Origin: Bacillota bacterium
Lineage (GTDB): Bacteria; Vulcanimicrobiota; SpSt-956; JAKJGF01
Direction: 5' to 3'
DNA length: 41,952 nt
Assembly (NCBI GenBank): GCA_022704525.1
Contig: JAKJGF010000010.1
Location: 1 to 41,952 of the forward strand
In this document: positions 10,101-15,869 of the stretch, piece after piece
Numbering within the stretch: the stretch's first letter is position 1
Layout: each line of letters begins with the position of its first letter
Made by a program: the position numbers and the translations under genes
Notes under the pieces: generated by a model
Told to the model about the DNA's origin: nothing
Database searches by the model: none
What the model saw: the letters and a program-made list of their open reading frames with translations, nothing else

Positions 10101-11504
10101 AATCCCGGTGAAACTATAGATCTCTGGGTAACAGTTAAGAATACAGGAGAAGGAACTGCAAAACGTGTAAGTCTTTCTTTAGAATGTGGAAATTCCAATA
10201 TAGTTATAAATAAAGGTAAAGATGAGCTGGGAAATATTCACCCCGGAGGAGAAGAGAAGGGCAAACTTATCTTTACAGCAAAGGATATTTCAGAGAAGAA
10301 TTTGAAGTTTAAATTGAGTGTCCAGGATACCCAGGGTGCTGTAAGCCAGCAGGAGATAGCTGCAGAGATGAAACAGCTTGAAGCACCTGTTACAATTGCT
10401 CTTAATAAACCTTCTATTTCATCTGATGGACAGATCATAGAGGTATCTGACAGTAAGATAACAATAGAAGGAATTGCAAAGGCAGGTAATGGACTGGGCG
10501 GATTTGAGCTTTCCAGTTATGTAGGAAAAGCCAATGAAGGTAAAAATCCTGATTGGACAGAAAAGGGCCCTCAGGCAGTAGGGAAAAAGGAATTTTTCTT
10601 TACGAGAGATGTATCTTTAAAACCTGGTCTTAATTATATATCCATACGTGTTATAGATGCTACGGGAAAAGAGACTATAAAAGAAATTCCTGTTCTTTAT
10701 AAACCAAAAGAAGGTCAGAAATGGGCTGTAGTAATTGGCATAGGGAACTATGAAAATCAAAAGGTAAGAACATTACAGTACAGTGCTTCTGACGCACAGT
10801 CAGTATATGATTACCTCACGACTAAAGGAGGTTTTCCAAAAGATCACGTCATTCTTCTTTTAAATGAAAAAGCTACCCTGAAGGAAGTTAAAACTGCTCT
10901 GGGTACATTCCTCAGAGAAAAGGCTATGAAAGATGATCTTGTATTTATTTATTATTCAGGTCATGGAGCTCCTGAGATAGATCCAAGAAGTGCCGATGGT
11001 GACGGCCTCAGTAAATATATAGTCACTCATGATGCAGACCCGGATAATCTGTATGCTACAGGCCTTCCTATGGATGAAATTACCAATATCTTCAGTCGTA
11101 TTGCCTCAGAAAGGGTTGTATTTTTTGTAGACTCCTGCTACAGTGGTGCATCAGGTGGTAAAACCTTTTTTGCAGAACAGGGAGGAAAAGCAGGGAATAT
11201 TTCCGATAACTTTTTAAAACAACTTTCCTCGGGGAAAGGTCGTCTTGTAATAACAGCAAGTGATGCAAATGAAGTTGCTCTGGAGTCTCAGAAACTCGGT
11301 CATGGTATTTTTACATATTACCTGTTAAAAGGCCTCAGGGGTGAAGCAGATATAGATAAAAATGGTGTAATAACGGTAGATGAAGTCTACAGGTTTTTAC
11401 ATGATGAAGTAGCTAAAGAGTCTCAAAACAAACAACATCCTCTAAAGATAAGCAGAGGTCAGACAGAGGGTGAGATTATATTAGGCACAGATTTAACAAA
11501 GTAG
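7200..11504 (+). CDS. Secreted beta-propeller / CARDB-like / caspase protein
   Basis: The ATG at 7200 has GGAGG 8 nt upstream; an in-frame ATG at 7185 lies before that site and is rejected. 1434 residues. A signal peptide (hydrophobic core, ISLA|ST) predicts export. Residues ~30-420 hold about eight FG-GAP/PQQ-like blades, each with SSP...DxNGDG...VGS and a WxxxTG turn, a calcium-binding propeller pattern. About five repeats of a CARDB/NEW3-like module follow (NPGETxELWVTVKNxGKGTA). The C-terminus (~1175-1430) is a peptidase C14 caspase domain: WAVVIGIGNY, His1255 in YSGHG, Cys1313 in DSCYSG, then ITASDANEVALE. An EF-hand-like DIDKNGVITVDE loop lies near the end. Both catalytic residues are present. 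The next gene follows 13 bp downstream. An extracytoplasmic caspase with a large ligand-binding front end is unusual; its substrate is unknown. Confidence 0.92.
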   Translation: MKKETMLTVFKYSFVFILMTILCNISLASTITEKWQYKAGGEIFSSPVSADLNGDGKLKIIFGSNDTYVHVIDVDTGVTVWSYKTGDKIISSPAVADINGDGRLDIIVASQDHFVYALKGNTGELLWKFDGKDWINSSPVVCDVKGDGLLEVIVGSQKGIVYLLEGKTGKVIWEFPTGGVVTSSPAVADLDGDGILEIIVGSWDNKVYCIKGDTGKELWNFVTMDDVVASPIIGDINGNGKLEVIVGSYDRNIYALNGKEGQLIWKYTTGDSIDGTPSMGDIDGDGKIEIAAGSYDNFLHIINGSTGELIWKQSTGNWISSSPVIADMDGDGLTDVLIASWDEHIYIFNGKDGILKDKYKLSGRLFSSPGILDGSGKIFVATDTCKVYLLNLPGCKNIAWSKFCGDSWNTGYYKNALSYGQAISQGGNALLKWGPEGYKMAEVKKVKFNCSYEINDKQMGNGDGTLQPGETVVLSILLSNTTGEEGSDIKLKVSSKNPDIAFTPQVLNVGSISSSETRQLEIAMKAGEKIATGSADINIEIEGKNTEKFSDKYEVAVIGEGNPDLTMEARIDDDMNGSSSGNGDGKLNPGETAELWVTVKNNGKGTARDTMLKISTATQGVNLLQEQVLLGNIPPGEEAAGKLVFQVESGVKGNKVELNIKASDKRGYSKELSDIIALVPAPPVVTPTQVAITQTPAPAPELPPSLSYSYRIDDDNTGASSGNGNSVINSGETIELWVTVKNTGKGTAKGVTVSLKSEDSKLAISQGKSLIGNIPLGSEGEGKLVFTVPRDMPSGNLKFTLDLGEEKGYGKSGEQIAITVVAPPVLSYSYKIFKTGDKKDINPGDTVTMKIFVKNDGVGSSEGVKMTLTCDSPVIKINNNTMDLGNIAPGGQVEKEISFSVDKSTKEEDLLFKVKFLDSQKYEKEGDISVAVVLPFLEEVKPAVLSATYQFKDDGSGTSSGNSDGIINPGETIDLWVTVKNTGEGTAKRVSLSLECGNSNIVINKGKDELGNIHPGGEEKGKLIFTAKDISEKNLKFKLSVQDTQGAVSQQEIAAEMKQLEAPVTIALNKPSISSDGQIIEVSDSKITIEGIAKAGNGLGGFELSSYVGKANEGKNPDWTEKGPQAVGKKEFFFTRDVSLKPGLNYISIRVIDATGKETIKEIPVLYKPKEGQKWAVVIGIGNYENQKVRTLQYSASDAQSVYDYLTTKGGFPKDHVILLLNEKATLKEVKTALGTFLREKAMKDDLVFIYYSGHGAPEIDPRSADGDGLSKYIVTHDADPDNLYATGLPMDEITNIFSRIASERVVFFVDSCYSGASGGKTFFAEQGGKAGNISDNFLKQLSSGKGRLVITASDANEVALESQKLGHGIFTYYLLKGLRGEADIDKNGVITVDEVYRFLHDEVAKESQNKQHPLKISRGQTEGEIILGTDLTK

Positions 11505-11517
11505 GGAGGAGGAGTTT

Positions 11518-12612
11518 ATGATGAAATTTAAATTTCTTGTTATATTATTGTTAATGCTAGTTCCCCTTGTAGCTTTAGCTCAGGAAGTAAAATATACAGT
11601 AGTACCCTTCAGGGGAGATGACAAAAAGCTTTCTTTTGAACTTGCAGAGATGTTTATGGCAGATCTTGCAAAATCAGGGAAGATAAAACTGGTAGACAGA
11701 CTTCATTTTGATAACATACTGGATGAACTTTCCAAAATGGAAATGGCCCTTGTAAAAAAGGAAGATGTAATAGATTTTGGTGCTTCTGAAGGAGCAAATA
11801 AAATAATATCAGGAAACTATACCACAGCAGGTGATAAAATAATTCTGAATGCCTGGGTATCTGATGTTAAAACCAGTGAGGTTTTATTTTCTGATAATAT
11901 AGAGGGAAATAAAAAGGATATCTTTTATTTTGTTCATCAACTTGCAAATAGACTCCATTATAAGATAACAGGTGGTATCTGGATACCGGAAGATATTGCT
12001 ATGACACCATCTGCCCAGGGCCCTTCAAATCCTGATATACCCAAATTCACTCCCCATTCTACTACTCCCACGCCTGCTCCCGAGTATGTAAATCCCAGAC
12101 CTCAGGAAACAGATCCCCTGACATTACTTGTGCCAAAGTCTGTAAATGCAGAGAGGCTATGGAATAATATAGTGGATTTAAATATTGATAGAGGAGAATT
12201 TTCCACCTATCATCAGAAGGAATCTATGATTATAAGTTTCAGGGCCAGTGAAGATTGCTATATGACTATCTATTCCATACAGGCCGACGGCAGTATACGT
12301 CTTGTATTTCCTAATAAATTTGACAGTAATAATTATCTCAGTGCTTCAAGACTTTATAAGATTCCCTCTGAGGATATGTGGTGGGAATATATGTTAAGTG
12401 GTACCTCAGGCCTTGAGTCTCTCGTAGCCATAGCAACTATTAAACCTCTTAATCTTGACGTAGGGAAAGAAAAACTGTCTACTTTAGATTTAATGCCCAC
12501 AATCAATACAAGTCCCAATGATTTTATAGAGAAAACTATAATTCCTGAATTACAGATAGATCCGGACAATAAGTATGTATTTAAGATTGTTAAATATTAT
12601 CTTGCTGATTAG
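11518..12612 (+). CDS. Exported CsgG-like / DUF4384 protein
   Basis: 364 residues with a signal peptide ending ALA|Q. GGAGGAGG just upstream of tandem ATGs (11518 and 11521) supports the start. Residues ~22-150 resemble the CsgG/FlgO-type fold (VVPFRGDD, AEMFMADLAKSGKIKLVDR, KIISGNYTTAGDKIILNAWVSD). After a Pro/Thr-rich linker, residues ~195-310 match the DUF4384 pattern (ISFRASEDCYMTIYSIQADGSIRLVFPN, then DMWWEY). DUF4384 domains are often found beside or fused to caspase-like peptidases, which fits the 13-bp gap to the caspase gene. It probably works with that protease outside the cytoplasm, perhaps as a binding or assembly partner; this is inference. Confidence 0.82.
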   Translation: MMKFKFLVILLLMLVPLVALAQEVKYTVVPFRGDDKKLSFELAEMFMADLAKSGKIKLVDRLHFDNILDELSKMEMALVKKEDVIDFGASEGANKIISGNYTTAGDKIILNAWVSDVKTSEVLFSDNIEGNKKDIFYFVHQLANRLHYKITGGIWIPEDIAMTPSAQGPSNPDIPKFTPHSTTPTPAPEYVNPRPQETDPLTLLVPKSVNAERLWNNIVDLNIDRGEFSTYHQKESMIISFRASEDCYMTIYSIQADGSIRLVFPNKFDSNNYLSASRLYKIPSEDMWWEYMLSGTSGLESLVAIATIKPLNLDVGKEKLSTLDLMPTINTSPNDFIEKTIIPELQIDPDNKYVFKIVKYYLAD

Positions 12613-12643
12613 ATTTTTAAAGCTTAAAAAGGGAGAATCTAAT
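12608..12643 (+). terminator. Possible stem-loop at end of DUF4384 gene
   Basis: A perfect 8-bp inverted repeat, ATTAGATT (12608-12615) and AATCTAAT (12636-12643), with a 20-base loop, spans the stop codon. The stem is AT-only and no strong T-run follows, so terminator function is uncertain. Confidence 0.3.
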
Positions 12644-12657
12644 TTAGAAAAATTTAA

Positions 12658-12686
12658 TTGCATTTCTCATTTAATTGTGTTAAAAT
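12658..12686 (+). promoter_or_regulatory. Candidate secG promoter
   Basis: TTGCAT, a 17-base spacer, then TAAAAT. The -10 is good and the -35 weak. It lies 34 bp before the TTG start of secG and just after the preceding gene's stem-loop. Confidence 0.4.
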
Positions 12687-12719
12687 GTAAATCTGAAATT
12701 CTTAGGAGGTGTAGAATTA

Positions 12720-13070
12720 TTGTTTTATCAATTTATTAATACATTAATGTTAACTCTCGCCCAGACCGGACCGGTTGATGTTCAGCCTGTTACAACAACA
12801 ACTACTACCGCTACTCCCGGCAGTACTATAAATCCCGGTATGATATTTCTTCTGGCTTTATATTTTCTTATATCTCTGTGCCTGGTATTTACAATCTTAG
12901 CTCAGACTACTAAAAGTGAAGGTCTTTCAGGCACCATAGGAGGACGTTCTGAAGCAGTATTTAAGGGAAAAGGACCAAAAACTGTAGAAGAAAAATTGAA
13001 TCAAATAACTACAGGCCTGGCTATTGCTTTTCTGGTATTATCTACAATGATCAGTATAATTGGATTTTAA
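12720..13070 (+). CDS. secG: Preprotein translocase subunit SecG
   Basis: The C-terminal ~75 residues have the SecG pattern: a first helix (MIFLLALYFLISLCLVFTILAQ), the Lys/Gly-rich loop with GGRSEAVFKGKG, and a second helix (TTGLAIAFLVLSTMISIIGF). SecG is the small membrane subunit that assists SecYE-SecA protein export. AGGAGG lies 10 nt before a TTG at 12720, so a TTG start is chosen. This gives 116 residues with an extra Thr/Pro-rich N-terminal region of ~38 residues (QPVTTTTTTATPG). An ATG at 12840 would give a conventional short SecG but lacks a ribosome site. It converges on scpB with a gap of about 30 bp. Confidence 0.88.
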   Translation: MFYQFINTLMLTLAQTGPVDVQPVTTTTTTATPGSTINPGMIFLLALYFLISLCLVFTILAQTTKSEGLSGTIGGRSEAVFKGKGPKTVEEKLNQITTGLAIAFLVLSTMISIIGF

Positions 13071-13101
13071 TAAGCCCTATCAATCTTGAGCAGTCAGACT
13101 T

Positions 13102-13614
13102 TTATATTTTTATTATTGAAGGTAATTCATCAAGTGATTTTATACCAAAATGCCTGAGAAAATCCCTGGTTGTACAGTATACAAAAGGTTTCCCCGGTTT
13201 ATCTGATTTGCCGGATATTCTTATTAATTTTGCCTCTAAGAGAGAAGAAAGTATTTTAGCTGTCTTTACACCTCTTATTTCTTCAATTTCTGCCCTTGTT
13301 ACAGGTTGATTATATGCAATGATGGCAAGGGTCTCAAGGGAAGCTTTAGAAAGGGAAGAGGAAGTATAATTTTGTAGTTTTTCTATGTAGCAGTGTAAGG
13401 AAGGATTTGTACACATTTCTATTCCCTCTGCTACTTTACGGATATTTATACCTCTTTCCCTGAAATCTTCCTGCATTTTCTTAAGTATTTCCTTAATACA
13501 ATCTTCTGATATGTCCAGAATCTCTCCTATAGTCTTTGTTTGAATCGGTCTGGGTGATACAAATAGTAAAGCTTCTATTATTTTTGTGTAATCAGTAAAA
13601 TTCTTCTCTGTCAT
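13102..13614 (-). CDS. scpB: Segregation and condensation protein B
   Basis: 170 residues with the ScpB winged-helix pattern (KIIEALLFVSPRPI near the start, LETLAIIAYNQPVTRAEIEEIRGV in the centre, FVYCTTRDFLRHFG near the end). ScpB dimers bind ScpA and regulate the SMC condensin complex in chromosome segregation. The ATG overlaps the scpA stop codon (ATGA), so translation is probably coupled. It is the last gene of the minus-strand run. Confidence 0.95.
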   Translation of the reverse strand: MTEKNFTDYTKIIEALLFVSPRPIQTKTIGEILDISEDCIKEILKKMQEDFRERGINIRKVAEGIEMCTNPSLHCYIEKLQNYTSSSLSKASLETLAIIAYNQPVTRAEIEEIRGVKTAKILSSLLEAKLIRISGKSDKPGKPFVYCTTRDFLRHFGIKSLDELPSIIKI

Positions 13615-14324
13615 TTCCTGTATAAAATAATATTATCGAATTTCTTCTCCTGTTTTACTCTTATCTTTTTCTCCAGTATAAGTTCCAACATGGCAAGAAA
13701 AGCTGTTATTATCTTTAACCTGTTTGTTTCAGAGAGAAAGAGATCTGAAAAATTTAATACTTTTTTTATTTTTACTTTATTAATTATAAAGCTCCTCATT
13801 TCTTCTACAGTAATATTTTCCCTTGGTAAAATTCTGATTTTGGGCTCTTTTTTTTTAAGAATGTTCTGTAAAGAAAATACCAGATCATCTAATGATAAAT
13901 CATCAAGGTTCTTTACTGTTTCTTTTTTTATATCGGGTCTTGTAAAATATTTTTTCTCTGTTTTTTCCAGTTCACTTAATAATTCTCCTATTTTTTTGTA
14001 TTTCTCATATTCTGCTATTTTATTCAGAAGTTGTTCCGGTGTGATTATATTATCTTCTTCATCTGTTATTTCATTGGTTTTCAGTAATTCAGGTTTTGGA
14101 GGCAGTATCATTTTTGATTTTAATTCCAGTAAGGTAGAGGCCATTATAAGAAATTCACTGGCAATGTTTATATCCAACTCTTTCATAATAGATATATAGT
14201 TTAAATATTCATCTATTATTTTTGCTACTGGCACTTTATATATATCTATTTCTTCTTTTTGTACCAGATGTAAAAGAAGATCCATAGGACCTTCAAATAT
14301 TTCCAGTTTTATATTATAACTCAT
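13611..14324 (-). CDS. scpA: Segregation and condensation protein A (kleisin)
   Basis: 237 residues. The N-terminus (KLEIFEGPMDLLLHLVQKEEIDIYKVPVAKIIDEYL) is the classical ScpA signature, followed by LASEFLIMAS-type and LELKSKMILPP motifs. The C-terminal region (LFLSETNRLKIITAFLAMLELI) forms the winged helix that closes the SMC ring. It links the SMC heads with ScpB. It overlaps scpB by 4 bp. Upstream lies a short gap (14325-14354) with AGCTTTC-type heptamer-like sequence. No strong ribosome site was seen before the ATG. Confidence 0.95.
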   Translation of the reverse strand: MSYNIKLEIFEGPMDLLLHLVQKEEIDIYKVPVAKIIDEYLNYISIMKELDINIASEFLIMASTLLELKSKMILPPKPELLKTNEITDEEDNIITPEQLLNKIAEYEKYKKIGELLSELEKTEKKYFTRPDIKKETVKNLDDLSLDDLVFSLQNILKKKEPKIRILPRENITVEEMRSFIINKVKIKKVLNFSDLFLSETNRLKIITAFLAMLELILEKKIRVKQEKKFDNIILYRK

Positions 14325-14354
14325 AATTAGCTTTCAGCTTTTTCTGCTATATTA

Positions 14355-15023
14355 TTACATACTACCAATACTGGTAAAAAGTTTTATTAAAAATCCTATT
14401 AACCCTGAGAAACCTGGCAGGCTAATCAATAAGATTGTCAGTATTATAGTTACTATCAATACATTTCTCGTGGGATATTTCAGAGTGTCCTGATATTTTT
14501 CCGGCAGGAAAGAGGCCAGGATTTTTGAGCCGTCCAGAGGAGGAAGGGGCAAAAGATTAAATATGGCAAGAACTATATTTACGTTTACAATGAGATATAA
14601 AAACATAGAAACAAGACCTTCAGAAGAAAAACTGGAAGGTACTCTCAAAAGGCCTATCTGAAAGGGGAGACCTGCAAGAAAAGCTATAATAAAATTGCTT
14701 ACAGGCCCTGCCAGTGATACGAGTATAATATCTATTTTTGGATTATCCAGATTTTCTTCCCTTACAGGAACAGGTTTTGCCCACCCGAGACAGAGTATAA
14801 AATTTGTTACTGTTGTAGCTATAATAGAGAAAAGAAGTGTTGATGCCATTACTATAGTACCTGTTTTATCCAGATGTACCAATGGATTGAAGGATAACCT
14901 GTTTTCATAAAGGGCACTGGGGTCACCACGGAAAAAAGCCATTCTCCCATGGGCAATCTCATGGATTATGAGAGATAATAAAAGTATGGGAAATAACATT
15001 ATTATGAGTATTATTTTTTCCAA
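14355..15023 (-). CDS. Site-2-protease-type (M50) membrane metallopeptidase
   Basis: 222 residues, mostly membrane-embedded. Zinc motif HEIAH is near the N-terminus (SLIIHEIAHGRMAFFRGDPSA), and the third-ligand motif NLLPLPPLDG is near residue 165. Family members cut transmembrane segments or act in regulated proteolysis; the YwhC-like subfamily present here is little studied. The start is a TTG at 15023 with AGGGG about 13 nt upstream. An ATG at 14999 is the alternative and would remove 8 residues. It is paralogous to the M50 gene just upstream and lies in the same minus-strand run. Confidence 0.88.
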   Translation of the reverse strand: MEKIILIIMLFPILLLSLIIHEIAHGRMAFFRGDPSALYENRLSFNPLVHLDKTGTIVMASTLLFSIIATTVTNFILCLGWAKPVPVREENLDNPKIDIILVSLAGPVSNFIIAFLAGLPFQIGLLRVPSSFSSEGLVSMFLYLIVNVNIVLAIFNLLPLPPLDGSKILASFLPEKYQDTLKYPTRNVLIVTIILTILLISLPGFSGLIGFLIKLFTSIGSM

Positions 15024-15040
15024 ATTATAAATACCCCTTT

Positions 15041-15227
15041 CTATACAAAAGAGTATATGATTTTATATCTTCTATTTTCAGTTTCCATATCCTTCCTGGT
15101 TAAATTAATTATCCGAAAGAAAAAAGAATAAATATGAAGCAATTACTTGTTTCATAAAATCTGAACCATCATAACCGTCAAATTCGAGATAGATGAAACC
15201 GTTTTTTCTTACATAACCATCTTTCTA
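15041..15227 (-). other. Gap between the two M50 genes with coding-like read-on
   Basis: Past the TAG stop of the upstream M50 gene (15225-15227), the same frame stays open for 38 codons to a TAA at 15105. It encodes a plausible peptide (KDGYVRKNGFIYLEFDGYDG...). No ATG, GTG or TTG start lies in its first half. Further on, a 15-codon ORF (15041-15088, METENRRYKIIYSFV) has AGGAAGG upstream, closer than usual. Either the upstream gene was truncated by a nonsense change or this is a remnant of a lost gene. Confidence 0.4.
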
Positions 15228-15866
15228 AAAACGCATCGGAAAATCTCCTGCAGTAAGGATAAAATTCATAATTCCATACATATAACCAAACCAGAGTTTA
15301 TTGAGAGGTGTAACGATGAATATTATGAGTGGAATATATCCATAAGCCCTCATCCCTTCAAGACTTTTTGCCAGTTCATAGGGAAGAAGACCTGTTAATA
15401 TAGTAAAGCCGTCCAGAGGGGGTACAGGGGCCAGATTAAATATACCGAGACCTACATTCAGCACTACAAGATAAAAAAGAAAAAGTTCTATAGCTTCCGG
15501 CACAGGGATCAGATAGATAAGTAATTTATGAAGATATGCCGCAGTAAAAGCAATGAAAAAATTTGAAAAAGGCCCTGCTGCAGTTACCAGTATTATATCT
15601 TTACCGGATCTGAGTTTTGCCGGATTTACAGGTACCGGTTTCCCCCATCCAAATCCGAATCCACTTGCTAAGCTCAGGATGATAAATAAAAACCCGTAAG
15701 GATCAAAATGATCTACAGGATTAAGAGAAACTCTCCCCTGACTCCAGGCAGTTCCATCACCAAGCATATAGGCCGTATATGCATGGGAAAATTCATGAAC
15801 AGTTATAGATAGAATTAATCCCGGTAGTATAAGAAAAAGTGTTTCCGGATTACTCAGAGTGAACAT
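15225..15866 (-). CDS. Site-2-protease-type (M50) membrane metallopeptidase
   Basis: 213 residues. HEFSH (LSITVHEFSHAYTAYMLGD) supplies the first two zinc ligands and NLAPVPPLDG the third; between them are the GKPVPVNPAKLR and AGPFSNF motifs typical of YwhC-like M50 proteins. Four to six membrane helices are visible. AAGGAG lies 8 nt before the ATG at 15866 and within the end of the upstream nucleotidyltransferase gene, only 3 bp away, so the genes are co-transcribed. The TAG stop is followed by an in-frame, coding-like stretch, so the gene may once have been longer. Confidence 0.92.
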   Translation of the reverse strand: MFTLSNPETLFLILPGLILSITVHEFSHAYTAYMLGDGTAWSQGRVSLNPVDHFDPYGFLFIILSLASGFGFGWGKPVPVNPAKLRSGKDIILVTAAGPFSNFFIAFTAAYLHKLLIYLIPVPEAIELFLFYLVVLNVGLGIFNLAPVPPLDGFTILTGLLPYELAKSLEGMRAYGYIPLIIFIVTPLNKLWFGYMYGIMNFILTAGDFPMRF

Positions 15867-15869
15867 ATT

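Noticed and set aside
13690..14199. Plus-strand ORF of 169 codons
   Set aside because: It lies antisense to scpA, whose product is unmistakable; Phe/Ser-rich composition is typical of an antisense shadow.
15041..15088. 15-codon ORF as an attenuator leader peptide
   Set aside because: Too short, ribosome site spacing too tight, and no run of one amino acid or terminator pair is visible.
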